Assembly: GCF_002300165.1 (NCBI RefSeq)
Contig: NZ_MLCE01000023.1
Span: forward strand, 124,001 to 188,000
Origin: Streptomyces sp. Tue6028
GTDB lineage: Bacteria; Actinomycetota; Actinomycetes; Streptomycetales; Streptomycetaceae
Reading direction: 5' to 3'
DNA: 64,000 bases
The translations under genes and the position numbers were made by a program. This document shows, piece after piece, positions 42,371 to 51,222 of the stretch. Every line of letters starts with the position of its first letter. Positions within the stretch are counted from its first letter, which is position 1. Under the pieces are notes generated by a model. That model did no database searches. It saw nothing but the letters and a program-made list of their open reading frames with translations, and was not told where the DNA came from.

Positions 42371-42529
42371 GCGTGCCTCCCGTGTCCCAGGCGTGGGTCG
42401 GTGTCACCCAGACAGACCAGTGACCTCCGGCCACGGTTGTGGCCATCTCTTCACCGAACGACTCTGTTCTCCTGCGCTGACCCCGGGTAACTTCCGCTCC
42501 GTACCGCACACGCCAGTGCTGGAGGACAT

Positions 42530-43324
42530 ATGCACGGGCCCACCCCGCCCCTGCCCCTACCCACCGACCGGCTCCGGTTCGCCATGCCGCCGATGCACGA
42601 GTCGGTCGACGACGAGCGGCGGCACCGCAAGGAGCGGCTGGCCGGGGCGCTGCGCGTCTTCGGCCGGTTCGGGTTCGAGGACGGGGTCTCCGGACACATC
42701 ACGGCGCGCGACCCCGAGTACAGCGACTGCTTCTGGGTCAATCCGTTCGGGATGCCCTTCAAGCACGTGACCGTCGGTGACCTGGTCCTGGCCAACCAGG
42801 ACGGGCAGGTGATCGAGGGCCGCTACCACGTGAACCAGGCGGCGTTCACCGTGCACGCCCAGGTCCACGCCGCCCGGCCCGACGTCGTCGCCGTCGCGCA
42901 CTGCCACTCCGTGCACGGGCGCGCCCTCGCCGCGCTGGGCGACCTGCTCGACCCGATCACCCAGGAGAGCTGCGCCTTCTACGAAGATCACGCGCTCTAC
43001 GACGCGTACAGCGGCGTCGCCGTCGACGCCGAGGAGGGCCGTCGGATCGCCGCCGCGCTCGACACCCGCAAGGCGCTCGTCCTGCGCAACCACGGGCTGC
43101 TGACCGTGGGCGACTCGGTGGACGCCGCCGCCTGGTGGTTCCTGTCCATGGAGCGGTCCTGCCAGGTCCAGCTCACCGCCAAGGCGGCGGGGCGTCCCCT
43201 CCTCATCGACCACAAGCAGGCGGTCGCCACGCGTGAACAGCTCGGCGGTGATCTGGTGGCGTGGATCAACTACCAGCCGTTGTGGCAGGACATCAGTCGG
43301 AGTGAGCCGGATCTGTTGTCGTAG
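42530..43324 (+). CDS. Class II aldolase/adducin-family protein
   Basis: 264 residues; ATG follows GGAGG. Fold signature: DGVSGHITARDPEYSDCFWV, zinc-binding His in VAHCHSVHGRA (~125-135) and NHGLLTVGDSVDAAAWWF with the second His. Classical members cleave or form C-C bonds of phosphorylated sugars, but many actinobacterial members are decarboxylases or unknown. The metal-binding His residues are intact, so enzymatic activity is likely. No sugar-pathway neighbours. Confidence 0.85.
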   Translation: MHGPTPPLPLPTDRLRFAMPPMHESVDDERRHRKERLAGALRVFGRFGFEDGVSGHITARDPEYSDCFWVNPFGMPFKHVTVGDLVLANQDGQVIEGRYHVNQAAFTVHAQVHAARPDVVAVAHCHSVHGRALAALGDLLDPITQESCAFYEDHALYDAYSGVAVDAEEGRRIAAALDTRKALVLRNHGLLTVGDSVDAAAWWFLSMERSCQVQLTAKAAGRPLLIDHKQAVATREQLGGDLVAWINYQPLWQDISRSEPDLLS

Positions 43325-43371
43325 GTGTGGCGTTGGGGGCGGTGTGGCGTAGGCGTGGCGTGGTGTTGGGT

Positions 43372-43416
43372 GCGGTGCGTCGGAGGGCGGTGCGTCGGAG
43401 GGCGGTGCGTTGAGGG
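43372..43416 (+). repeat. 15-bp tandem repeats in G-rich spacer
   Basis: GCGGTGCGTCGGAGG twice (43372-43401) and a diverged third copy to 43416, within a G/T-rich 134-bp gap between convergent genes. Confidence 0.8.
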
Positions 43417-43458
43417 GGCGCCTTGGGGGGGCGGTGCATTGGGGGCGTGGGTTGTGGG

Positions 43459-44346
43459 TCAGAAGTCGCGTAGGACCGCTGCCTTCGTCAGGGCGAACTC
43501 CTCGTCCGTCAGGACCCCGGCACGGTGCAGCTCGCCCAACTCCCTGAGCCGGCGCAGCAGTACGTCGTGCCGGTCCGACGCGGGCGGTGCCGCCGCCGTC
43601 AGCGCGGGACGCTCCCGGGCCACGTGCTCGCCCGTCCGCGTGGACGGATGAGGCAGGCGCGCCGTCACCGCCGCGGCGACCAGCGCCGTCAGCAGGTCAC
43701 GGCGCGTGCTGCCCCACAGGTCCAGGGCATACGGGTCCTTCTCGGGCGGCAGCTTGGAGAACACCGTCTCGCGGGTGACGAAACGCAGGAATCCGTCCTC
43801 GTAACCGGAGTTGGGCAGCCACTCGACCTGTACGAGGTCGCCCACAGCGATGATCCGCGGGCCCGTCGCCCGCTTCACCCGGTCCGACGTGTCCGCCCAG
43901 TCGATCCGCACGTGCACGCCGTCGAACGAGACCGTCCCGTCGCTGGAGCGCACCGAGACCGGGACCGGCGGGCCCGCCAGGAGGTAGGTCCGCGCCGGTT
44001 CCTTGGGGATCTGGTCCAGCAGCAGCGCACGGCGGACCTCCTCGGCGACGTACTCCGCGACGCCGGACCGGTCGACGTCGACCGTGAGCCGGTACGGGTC
44101 CGCCGCGTCGGGCAGTCTGCCCCCGGTAGCCTGAAGCAGCGGGTCCGAGCCCTCGCGCAGCCTGAGCCGCAGCCGGCCCCGTTTGCGCTCGGGTTCGTAG
44201 ACGATGCCCGCCACCGCCTCCAGCGGGACGGCGATCTCCCCGTACGTCTGGCGGAACAGCGGCACGGAACGGTGGAGCCCCGGCGTGATCCTGACCGTGC
44301 TGCCGTCGAAGGCCCAGGTCCCGTCGCGCTGGATGATCTCGGCCAT
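43459..44346 (-). CDS. DUF4429 protein with C-terminal SHOCT motif
   Basis: 295 residues. Two copies of the DUF4429 beta-rich domain, starting at EIIQRDGTWAFDGSTVRITP (~3-22) and around SSDGTVSFDGVHVRI (~135-150). A helical SHOCT-type tail ends the protein (LLRRLRELGELHRAGVLTDE). SHOCT motifs mediate oligomerisation or DNA/membrane association; the DUF4429 function is unknown. No catalytic residues visible. Divergent to a membrane protein gene. Confidence 0.85.
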   Translation of the reverse strand: MAEIIQRDGTWAFDGSTVRITPGLHRSVPLFRQTYGEIAVPLEAVAGIVYEPERKRGRLRLRLREGSDPLLQATGGRLPDAADPYRLTVDVDRSGVAEYVAEEVRRALLLDQIPKEPARTYLLAGPPVPVSVRSSDGTVSFDGVHVRIDWADTSDRVKRATGPRIIAVGDLVQVEWLPNSGYEDGFLRFVTRETVFSKLPPEKDPYALDLWGSTRRDLLTALVAAAVTARLPHPSTRTGEHVARERPALTAAAPPASDRHDVLLRRLRELGELHRAGVLTDEEFALTKAAVLRDF

Positions 44347-44474
44347 GGGGAAATTCTCGCAGCCCGGTCAACACGGGCGCCGGTGCTTCACCCACGCTGA
44401 CCAGACCTGCCGGATTCGGGCCGTGTTCCGTACGGCACAATTCGCTGTCATCGCGGGGCAGTTGTAAGGCAGTT

Positions 44475-45905
44475 GTGCGGCAGTCAGGCGTACGGAAGGT
44501 CTGGCTGCGCGGAGATGTGCGGCGCGGGAAGGCGGCAGCGGGCGTGGCGGTGCAGGAGGCGAGACACGGTGCGGGGCGCGGTGCCGGGGCGGGAGCCGGG
44601 CAGGGGGCGGATCCCGGTGCGTTCTCGGGTGCGTCCGGGGGAGGCCGGAGAGGTGGCCCCGGGGGTGCCCATGAAGGGGGCTGCACCTGTGGGGACTGCC
44701 CGCACGGGGCGCGGGCGGGGCACCGGCGTGCCGTCGCCGAATTCCTCGCGAAGCGCGACGAGTTGGCGTCCGGGCGCGGGCTGCCGGCCGGCGTCGCGCA
44801 CTCGGCGTCCGCGTCCCGGCAGTGGGTCTCCGACGAACTGACCCAGTCCGCGGACCTCGTCGCCGAGCGCGGGCGGCTGGAGGGCGCGGCCTGGCTGGCG
44901 CGGCTGTGGCGGTACACCGCGTACGCCGTCTGGGGAGGTGTGGGCGCGCTCCTGCTGGCGCAGGCGCTCACCGCGATCGGCGCGGGGTGGACGGCGGCGC
45001 GGACCGCCGGGCTGGTCGCGGCGGTCGTGGTGGCCGGGCTGCTGACGGGCGCGGCCTGGTTGCACCGGAGCCGTGGGGGTGCGCTCGCCCCCGTCATCGG
45101 TGAGGACAACCGGCTCTCCACGTCCCGGGCGGTGGCCGGGGGGTGGGTGCTGTTCGTGGTGTACGCGGTGCTGGTGCTCGTCGGGCAGCTCGCGGCGGCG
45201 TCCGCGCACGGCCGTCGGGACGAGCTGATCGCCGGGCTGGAGCTTGCGCGGGGCGCGGGTGTGGTCACTGTCGTCGCCGTGGTGTGCGGGGTGGCGGTGC
45301 TGGTGCGGCGAGTGGTGGGGCTGCGGGTTCTGGGGCAGCGGTTGCAGAAGGTGCGGGCCGATCGGCCGCGGGCCGCCGATCTGCTCACGGACGATGCGGG
45401 GAAGGGGGGCTTCGCGGACATCCAGTACGTGGTGATCAGTGCGGTGGCGCTCGTCTTCGCGGCGGTGCGGCTGGCTCGGCGGCCGGCGCAGTTGCCGGAT
45501 CTTCCGTGGGGGCTGGCGCTGCTGGTGCTGGTGTCGGCGGGTACGTACCTCGCGGGCAAGTACGCCGAGGGTGGGCGGCCGGTGATCCTCTCCGTGGTGC
45601 GGTCCCGGGAGGCGGGGGATCTCGACGCGCCCATCCGTACCGGTGACGACATCGAGATCCGGGGGGCCGGGTTCGTGCCGCCCGGGGCGCAGGCGGCGGA
45701 CCGGCTGTCGCGGATGGTGGTCCGGATCGGGGCCGTGCATGTGCATGTGCCGCTGGTGCCGGTGGCCGGGGGCTTCAGCAACCCCACGGATGCCTTGCTG
45801 ACGGTGCCCGTGCCGGTGGACGTGGAGCCGGGTCGGGTCGAGGTGCAGGTGGTGACGGCTGCCGGGGTCGAGACGAACCGGTACGCGATCGATGTGACGG
45901 ACTGA
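44475..45905 (+). CDS. Multi-pass membrane protein with cytoplasmic Cys motif and C-terminal beta domain
   Basis: 476 residues from GTG 44475 (AAGG upstream; N-terminal start uncertain because the first ~65 residues are Gly/Ala/Arg-rich). A CTCGDCPHG Cys motif (~70-78) could bind zinc. Six or so membrane helices occupy ~150-350. The C-terminus (~365-476) reads GDDIEIRGAGFVPP ... VRIGAVHVHVPLV, resembling an IPT/TIG-like beta sandwich outside the membrane. Function unknown. Confidence 0.7.
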   Translation: MRQSGVRKVWLRGDVRRGKAAAGVAVQEARHGAGRGAGAGAGQGADPGAFSGASGGGRRGGPGGAHEGGCTCGDCPHGARAGHRRAVAEFLAKRDELASGRGLPAGVAHSASASRQWVSDELTQSADLVAERGRLEGAAWLARLWRYTAYAVWGGVGALLLAQALTAIGAGWTAARTAGLVAAVVVAGLLTGAAWLHRSRGGALAPVIGEDNRLSTSRAVAGGWVLFVVYAVLVLVGQLAAASAHGRRDELIAGLELARGAGVVTVVAVVCGVAVLVRRVVGLRVLGQRLQKVRADRPRAADLLTDDAGKGGFADIQYVVISAVALVFAAVRLARRPAQLPDLPWGLALLVLVSAGTYLAGKYAEGGRPVILSVVRSREAGDLDAPIRTGDDIEIRGAGFVPPGAQAADRLSRMVVRIGAVHVHVPLVPVAGGFSNPTDALLTVPVPVDVEPGRVEVQVVTAAGVETNRYAIDVTD

Positions 45906-45990
45906 CGGTCGCCGGGGCGTGGTCCCCGGCGGGCCGGGGCGCGTTGTCGGGGCGTTTCGCCGTGTGTCCGGGGGGCCTCGCCGTGTGTCT

Positions 45991-46130
45991 GGTGGGTGGG
46001 TTGCTGCCGGTCCGGTGGGTGGGCCCCGCCTCTGGTCCGGTGGGTGGGTCGCCGTTTGTCCGGTGGGTGGGTCGGGGCCGTGCGCGTTCCGCCGGTGGGT
46101 GGGTGGGTCGCCTTCGGTCCGGTGGGTGGG
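45991..46130 (+). repeat. Array of GGTGGGTGGG repeats
   Basis: GGTGGGTGGG occurs at 45991, 46014, 46039, 46062, 46094 and 46121, mostly preceded by GTCC or TCC and 23-32 bp apart. Several G-triplets on one strand could fold as G-quadruplexes. Confidence 0.85.
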
Positions 46131-46439
46131 TCGGGTCCGTGCCGGTGATCCGCCCGTTGCAGCCCTTGTCTGGTCCGGCGAGCCAGTGCGGTGGGTTCGT
46201 GGCACCGTCCGCAACGGGCATGTGATGCACCGGCACGGCCCCTTCGGTGAGAGGGCGAGTGCGGGTGCGTCCATCGCGGGTTCCCGCCCGCCGCTGGAGC
46301 CGGGGTCACCCTTCAGCCGGCCCTGTCTCCAGCCCGTCCGGCGGCAGCTCCCGTCCCGTCGCGCCCCGCAGCAGTTCCCGTCCCGTCCGGCGGCAGCTCC
46401 CGCGCCGTCCGGACCCTCTCCAGCCCGTCCGGCACCCCC

Positions 46440-46480
46440 CAGCCTGTCCGGCGCTTGAGGACGAGGCCGTCCAGGCCGAT
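46440..46480 (+). repeat. Interspersed 41-bp element, copy 1 (diverged)
   Basis: CAGCCTGTCCGGCGCTTGAG followed by GACGAGGCCGTCCAGGCCGAT. Differs at a few positions from copies 2 and 3. Upstream 46.31-46.44 kb holds further fragments (CAGCCCGTCCGGC). Confidence 0.85.
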
Positions 46481-46560
46481 CTGGGTCAGTTCCGGGTGCC
46501 TTACGAGTTGCGGTGGGCCCCGCCCGGCTCGTCCCGCCCGGGAGCGGAGGGCGCACCTTT

Positions 46561-46601
46561 CAGCCCGTCCGGCGCTTGAGGACGAGGACGTTCAGGCCGA
46601 T
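46561..46601 (+). repeat. Interspersed 41-bp element, copy 2
   Basis: CAGCCCGTCCGGCGCTTGAG then GACGAGGACGTTCAGGCCGAT, identical to copy 3. The motif GTCCGGCGCTTGAGGACGAG is a common intergenic repeat in Streptomyces genomes to my knowledge; CGTCC/GGACG forms a small stem. Confidence 0.9.
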
Positions 46602-46650
46602 TTCCCGCACCCCCCGAGGGGGCGTTGTAGCCGGGGTTGGGCCAGTGCCC

Positions 46651-46691
46651 CAGCCCGTCCGGCGCTTGAGGACGAGGACGTTCAGGCCGAT
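46651..46691 (+). repeat. Interspersed 41-bp element, copy 3
   Basis: Identical over 41 bp to copy 2, 90 bp downstream of it; flanking bases differ, so the element boundaries are sharp. Confidence 0.9.
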
Positions 46692-46878
46692 CCACGGCGC
46701 TCCGGGGGACGTCATGGCCAGGGGCAGCGGAGACGCGGGTGGGGTTGCCCCCCGGGCGGACGGCGAGGGACGCGCGGACGCGCGAAAAAAGGCGGCGCGG
46801 GGATTGAGCGGAAGCCGATCGTCATACGTATGGTCTGTTGAGGGGCAACGGCACCTGGGTGAGAGGCGGCGGACGGCG

Positions 46879-47409
46879 ATGACTCACGGTATGCGAATGG
46901 ATACTCACACCTCCTACCCGGGCCAGCGAGGGGACTGGCGGGACACGGCCACCCGCTACGCCCTCCTCCCGCTGCGCGTCTTCCTCGGCGTCACCTTCAT
47001 CTACGCCGGCCTGGACAAACTCACCGACAGCGCCTTCATGCAGAGCGCCGGCTCCGGCTCCGTCGGCGACATCATGCGCTCCGCACGGGACTCCTCCGCC
47101 ATCCCGGCCCTCGTGGACCTCGCCCTGAAGAACCCCGTCGGCTTCGGCTACGCCATCGCCCTGGGTGAACTCGCCGTCGGCATCGGCACCTTGATCGGCC
47201 TGCTGGCCCGCCTGGCCGCGCTGGGCGGAGCGCTGATCTCGCTGAGCCTGTGGCTGACGGTCAGCTGGGCCTCCGACCCGTACTACTACGGCAACGACCT
47301 CGCCTACCTGATGGCCTGGCTGCCCCTCGTCCTCGCGGGCGCGTCGTACTTCTCCGTGGACGCGGCCCTGCGGGCCCGGCGCGCGCAACGCGCCGGGGGA
47401 TTCAGCTAG
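46879..47409 (+). CDS. DoxX-family membrane protein
   Basis: 176 residues from ATG 46879 (ATG 46891 is also possible). Four predicted helices: LLPLRVFLGVTFIYAGLDKL, VGFGYAIALGELAVGIGTLI, LAALGGALISLSLWLTVSW and YLMAWLPLVLAGASYFSV. The FIYAGLDKL motif and helix layout are typical of DoxX/TQO-small-subunit-like proteins, linked to thiosulfate oxidation or redox defence in other bacteria. Its stop shares CTAG with the convergent small gene's stop. No redox partner adjacent. Confidence 0.85.
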   Translation: MTHGMRMDTHTSYPGQRGDWRDTATRYALLPLRVFLGVTFIYAGLDKLTDSAFMQSAGSGSVGDIMRSARDSSAIPALVDLALKNPVGFGYAIALGELAVGIGTLIGLLARLAALGGALISLSLWLTVSWASDPYYYGNDLAYLMAWLPLVLAGASYFSVDAALRARRAQRAGGFS

Positions 47410-47612
47410 CCGCGTTCGGTGCGGCGTCTGCGGACGGCGTGGGTGACGGACGCCACCGCCCCCGCCAGGCAGAGGCCGCCCGTGACCACGGGGATCACCA
47501 CGAACCACGGCGTCTGCCAGGCGCCGCCCGCGTCGCCGGCGTAGATCACGCCCGCGAGGGTGAGGAAGACTCCGGCGACCAGCTTTCCCGGCTGGAACTC
47601 ATGACGCAGCAC
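47406..47612 (-). CDS. Small two-helix membrane protein coupled to the PspC gene
   Basis: GTG 47612 chosen because GGAGG sits 6 nt upstream; it overlaps the end of the upstream PspC gene by 14 nt, suggesting coupled translation. 68 residues: helices GKLVAGVFLTLAGVIYA and FVVIPVVTGGLCLAGAV, then a basic tail (AVRRRRTERG). No known family. Probably an accessory of the PspC/LiaF-like module. Overlaps DoxX by four bases at the 3' end. Confidence 0.7.
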   Translation of the reverse strand: MLRHEFQPGKLVAGVFLTLAGVIYAGDAGGAWQTPWFVVIPVVTGGLCLAGAVASVTHAVRRRRTERG

Positions 47613-48978
47613 GGGCCACCTCCGCCTGTCCGATGCCGACATGCAGATCGATGTCCAGCGTGCCGCCGGCCTTGCCGGTGGGCGACAGCGTCAGTTCCTT
47701 GGACTTGCCCGGCTCCACGTCCACGTCCTTCTTGCCTTCGCCGGGCAGCTGGATGTCCCCGACGCCCACGTCGATGCTCAGCTTCACGGTCGCGTCCTTG
47801 GGGACGACGACCTTGAGCCGGCCGATGCCGACCTCGGCGGTCGTCGTCACCGTCTGGCCCTTGCCGAGGTCCAGGTGTGTGAGGTCGAGGGTGCCCACTC
47901 CGGTGCCCAGGTCGTAGTTCTCCCTGACGTCGGCGGCCGCCGTGGGGGTCCAGTACGTCCGGACCCACTGTGTGGTGATGTCCTTGGGGAGCGCCGCGGA
48001 CGCGGCCAGCAGGGCCGCCGTGACCACGGCCAGGAAGATCGATCCCGCGCCGGTGCGCCCCAGGAAGGCGCTGACGGCTATGCCGAGGCCGAACACGATC
48101 AGCGCGCAGGCCAGGCCGGTCTGCAGGCTGGTGCCGAGCGCCCGGTCGTCCCAGGTGAGGCCCGTGCCCAGGCCGCCGGCGACGAGCGCGAGCAGGAACA
48201 CCCAGCCGCCGATCCAGCGGGGACCGCGCGGCTTCGGCTCGGTCCTCGTGCGCACACCGGGGCGCGAGGTGCCGCGGGCGATGGAGACCGCGGCCGCCAC
48301 GTCCCGGTCCCCGGTGTCGCTCGGCCCCCACAGATAGCCGGTGCCGCCCACGTGCGACCCGTCCTTGACGATCGGGTCGCGCCACCACGAAGGGTAGGAC
48401 GCGGGCACGGGCGGGGCCTGCGCCTCCGGCGGGGCGTCGGCGACGGCCTGGGCGGCGAGCGGGTCGGGGTCGGGGGCGCCGCGGTGCTGCGACCAGTAGC
48501 CCGCGCCGGCCAGCAGGAGGGAGAGGACGACGGAGAAGGCGAGCACGCTGCCGTTCTTCAGCATGGAGAGCAGTACGCCGCAGCCGACCAGGGCGAAGAG
48601 CACGGCGGCCAGCGCCTGGCCGTCCACGCGGCCGGTGAGGAGCTTGCGCACCTCGTTCTCGTCATCGTCGTCGTACGGGACGAACAGCCAGACGAAGCCG
48701 TAGAAGATCAGACCGATGCCGCCCGTCGCGGAGAGCACCGCGAGCACGACGCGGAAGATCACCGGGTCCATGTCGCACTGGCGGCCCAGACCGGCGCACA
48801 CCCCGCCCAGCATCTTGTGCCGGTGGTCGCGCCGGAACTTGCGCGGGACCTCGGGCGCGTGCGGCGGCTCGCCCTCGGCGGGCGGCACGGCGTCCCGCGG
48901 CCCGGTGCCCGGGGGCGGGGCGCCGAGGCCGCCGGGGCCGGGGTCCGGCTCCGACGCCGCGTGCTGCTGATCTGTCAT
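47599..48978 (-). CDS. PspC-domain membrane protein with LiaF-like C-terminus
   Basis: 459 residues. PspC domain at ~45-105 (HKMLGGVCAGLGRQCDMDPV then GLIFYGFVWLFVPYD), several membrane helices (~115-330), and a soluble beta-rich C-terminal domain (~345-459; GVGTLDLTHLDLGKGQTV, GIGRLKVVVP, DVGVGDIQLPG) like the LiaF/cell-wall-active-antibiotic-response domain. Such proteins inhibit or tune an adjacent LiaS-type kinase. Here a PspC-fused kinase and response regulator are divergently encoded, supporting a complete LiaFSR-like envelope-stress module. Confidence 0.88.
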   Translation of the reverse strand: MTDQQHAASEPDPGPGGLGAPPPGTGPRDAVPPAEGEPPHAPEVPRKFRRDHRHKMLGGVCAGLGRQCDMDPVIFRVVLAVLSATGGIGLIFYGFVWLFVPYDDDDENEVRKLLTGRVDGQALAAVLFALVGCGVLLSMLKNGSVLAFSVVLSLLLAGAGYWSQHRGAPDPDPLAAQAVADAPPEAQAPPVPASYPSWWRDPIVKDGSHVGGTGYLWGPSDTGDRDVAAAVSIARGTSRPGVRTRTEPKPRGPRWIGGWVFLLALVAGGLGTGLTWDDRALGTSLQTGLACALIVFGLGIAVSAFLGRTGAGSIFLAVVTAALLAASAALPKDITTQWVRTYWTPTAAADVRENYDLGTGVGTLDLTHLDLGKGQTVTTTAEVGIGRLKVVVPKDATVKLSIDVGVGDIQLPGEGKKDVDVEPGKSKELTLSPTGKAGGTLDIDLHVGIGQAEVARAAS

Positions 48979-49022
48979 GGGTCCATGGTGACGGGCGGGG
49001 AGGGGTGAGGGGAGTCGGGATG

Positions 49023-49120
49023 ACCCTGGCGCAACCCTGATATCGGCCCTGACGGGGGTGGAGGAGGGTGCGGGCGCCGGTTTTCCGAAGATCAGGGGTG
49101 TATCCGGGGCGGACCCTGAT
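49023..49120. promoter_or_regulatory. Repeated ACCCTGAT motifs between the PspC genes
   Basis: ACCCTGG (49023), ACCCTGAT (49034-49041), GCCCTGA (49046), inverted ATCAGGGGT (49091-49099) and ACCCTGAT (49113-49120) lie in the 176-bp divergent region. They may be response-regulator sites giving autoregulation. Confidence 0.45.
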
Positions 49121-49154
49121 GCCCGTGTCCGCCGGGCGTGTGAACATCGATGGC

Positions 49155-50444
49155 ATGCCGGATGCCGCAGCGATGCCCGTCGACGACCCGCGGCCCCCGC
49201 GCAAGCTCTACCGCAGCAGCGACGGACGCTGGCTCGGGGGCGTGGCGCGGGGGCTCGCCGGGCATCTCGGGCTGCCCGTGATCTGGGTGCGGCTCGTGTT
49301 CGTCGGACTGTTCATGGCGGACGGTCTGGGAGCGCTGCTGTATGCCGCGTTCTGGTTCTTCGTGCCGCTCGGTGTCGGCGGGGTCGACTCCGGACGCCCG
49401 CCCTCCTTCAGTACCGAGACCTCGCCGGACGGCCGCCGCAGACTCGTGGCCCGCAAGCCGGACCGGGGCCAGATCGTCGCGTTGCTCCTCATGGTCGTCG
49501 TGGCCATGATCTTCGTCGGCAATGTGAATCTCGGCGGGGGAGCCAAGGCGTATCTGTGGCCGACGGTCCTCGTCGGTGCGGGCGTCGCCCTGGTCTGGCG
49601 GCAGGCGGACAACGCCAGGCGGGCCCGCTGGGTGGAGGTCGGCCGCCGTCGTCGCACGCTCACGCTGCTGCGCTCCGCTGCCGGTGTCCTGCTCGTCACC
49701 GCGGGCGTGTCCGGGATATTCGTCCTCCAGGGCTCGGCCGCGCACCTCGGCTCCGTGCTCCAGGCGGCGCTGGCCGTCCTGGTCGGCATAGCGCTCCTCG
49801 CCGGCCCGTATCTCGTCCGCATGACGCAGGACCTCTCCGAGGAGCGTCTGATGCGCATCCGCGCCCAGGAGAGGGCCGAGGTGGCCGCCCATGTCCACGA
49901 CTCCGTGCTGCACACCCTGACCCTGATCCAGCGCAACGCGGACAATGGCAACGAGGTGCGGCGACTGGCCCGCGCCCAGGAGCGCGACCTGCGCGCCTGG
50001 CTGTACAAGCCGGAGGGCACCGGGAAGGACGAGGCCGAGGAGCTCGACACCCTCGCCGAGGCGGTGCGCCGCAATGCCGCCGAGGTCGAGGACAAACACG
50101 GCGTCCCCATCGAGGTCGTCATCGTCGGCGACTGCCCGCTCGACGAGCGGATCGGCGCACAGATGCAGGCCGCGCGGGAAGCAATGGTGAACGCCGCCAA
50201 GTACGGTGGCGAGGGCGGCGCCGTACAGGTCTACGCCGAAGTCGAGGGCAGGACGGTCTTCGTGTCCGTCCGCGACCGCGGTCCCGGCTTCGACCTCGAC
50301 GCGATACCCGCCGACCGCATGGGCGTTAGAGAATCGATCATCGGCCGCATGGAGCGCAACGGCGGCACGGCGCGACTGCGCGCGGTGCCCGACGGCGGCA
50401 CTGAGGTCGAGTTGGAGATGGAGAGGGCGGAGAAGACGTCATGA
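49155..50444 (+). CDS. PspC-fused sensor histidine kinase
   Basis: ATG 49155 used (GTG 49140 and ATG 49173 also possible; no clear ribosome site). 429 residues: PspC domain at ~18-75 (LYRSSDGRWLGGVARGLAGH), four more membrane helices to ~240, then a NarL/DesK-type phosphoacceptor region AHVHDSVLHTLTLIQRNADN and a HATPase domain (EAMVNAAKYGGEGG, RDRGPGFDLDAIP). The sensing part is intramembrane with no extracellular domain. The stop overlaps the next gene's ATG. Partner of the LuxR-type regulator that follows. Confidence 0.92.
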   Translation: MPDAAAMPVDDPRPPRKLYRSSDGRWLGGVARGLAGHLGLPVIWVRLVFVGLFMADGLGALLYAAFWFFVPLGVGGVDSGRPPSFSTETSPDGRRRLVARKPDRGQIVALLLMVVVAMIFVGNVNLGGGAKAYLWPTVLVGAGVALVWRQADNARRARWVEVGRRRRTLTLLRSAAGVLLVTAGVSGIFVLQGSAAHLGSVLQAALAVLVGIALLAGPYLVRMTQDLSEERLMRIRAQERAEVAAHVHDSVLHTLTLIQRNADNGNEVRRLARAQERDLRAWLYKPEGTGKDEAEELDTLAEAVRRNAAEVEDKHGVPIEVVIVGDCPLDERIGAQMQAAREAMVNAAKYGGEGGAVQVYAEVEGRTVFVSVRDRGPGFDLDAIPADRMGVRESIIGRMERNGGTARLRAVPDGGTEVELEMERAEKTS

Positions 50445-51193
50445 GCGACGCGAACGGGCCTGTGGAGTCCGGCGGTTCTGCTGAGGAGACCCCTTCGGCC
50501 TCCGCGCCCCAAGGGGCCGCGGCCGGGGCCGGGCGCCATGTGCGCGTCGTGCTGGTCGACGATCACCGCATGTTCCGTACGGGCGTGCAGGCCGAGATCG
50601 GGCAGACCGAGCGCACCGGCGTCGAGGTCGTCGGCGAGGCCGCCGACGTCGACCAGGCGGTCACCGTGATCACCGCCACGCGCCCCGAGGTCGTGCTGCT
50701 CGACGTGCACCTGCCGGGCGGCGGCGGTGTCGAAGTGCTGCGCCGTTGCGCCCCGTTGATGGCGGACGCGGAGCAGCCGGTGCGTTTCCTCGCGCTGTCC
50801 GTGTCGGACGCCGCGGAGGACGTCATCGGCGTGATCCGCGGCGGCGCCCGGGGGTATGTCACCAAGACGATCACGGGCACCGACCTCGTCGACTCGATCT
50901 TCCGGGTGCAGGACGGCGACGCGGTCTTCTCGCCGCGGCTGGCCGGCTTCGTGCTGGACGCGTTCGCGTCGACCGACGCCCCGCCCGTCGACGAGGACCT
51001 CGACCGCCTCACCCAGCGCGAGCGCGAGGTGCTGCGCCTCATCGCCCGCGGCTACGCGTACAAGGAGATCGCCAAGCAGCTCTTCATCTCGGTGAAGACG
51101 GTCGAGTCCCATGTCTCGGCGGTGCTGAGGAAGCTCCAGCTGTCGAACCGGCACGAGCTGACCCGCTGGGCCACGGCGCGCCGGCTGGTCTGA
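50441..51193 (+). CDS. LuxR/NarL-type response regulator
   Basis: ATGA overlap with the kinase gene shows translational coupling. 250 residues: a ~30-residue Ser/Ala/Gly-rich tail, receiver domain with DDH and phospho-Asp in LLDVHLPGG, Lys in GYVTKTI, and a C-terminal helix-turn-helix (TQREREVLRLIARGYAYKEI). Phosphorylated by the PspC-fused kinase; likely controls envelope-stress genes including its own divergent region. Confidence 0.93.
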   Translation: MSDANGPVESGGSAEETPSASAPQGAAAGAGRHVRVVLVDDHRMFRTGVQAEIGQTERTGVEVVGEAADVDQAVTVITATRPEVVLLDVHLPGGGGVEVLRRCAPLMADAEQPVRFLALSVSDAAEDVIGVIRGGARGYVTKTITGTDLVDSIFRVQDGDAVFSPRLAGFVLDAFASTDAPPVDEDLDRLTQREREVLRLIARGYAYKEIAKQLFISVKTVESHVSAVLRKLQLSNRHELTRWATARRLV

Positions 51194-51222
51194 CCGGGCC
51201 GAGGTCCCGGACGCCGCGGGGC

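Larger units (their letters stand above)
45906..46878. other. Repeat-rich region without a gene
   Basis: 973 bp between the membrane protein and DoxX genes. No convincing coding frame; long open frames here are translations of repeats. Contains the GGTGGGTGGG array and the 41-bp element copies listed separately. Confidence 0.7.

Noticed and set aside
45244..46556. Minus-strand frames rich in THPP/GPTHRT repeats
   Set aside because: They are translations of the GGTGGGTGGG repeat array and of antisense DNA.
46513..46878. In-frame N-terminal extension of the DoxX protein
   Set aside because: It translates the 41-bp repeat element (PVRRLRTRTFRPI) and so is not a real N-terminus.
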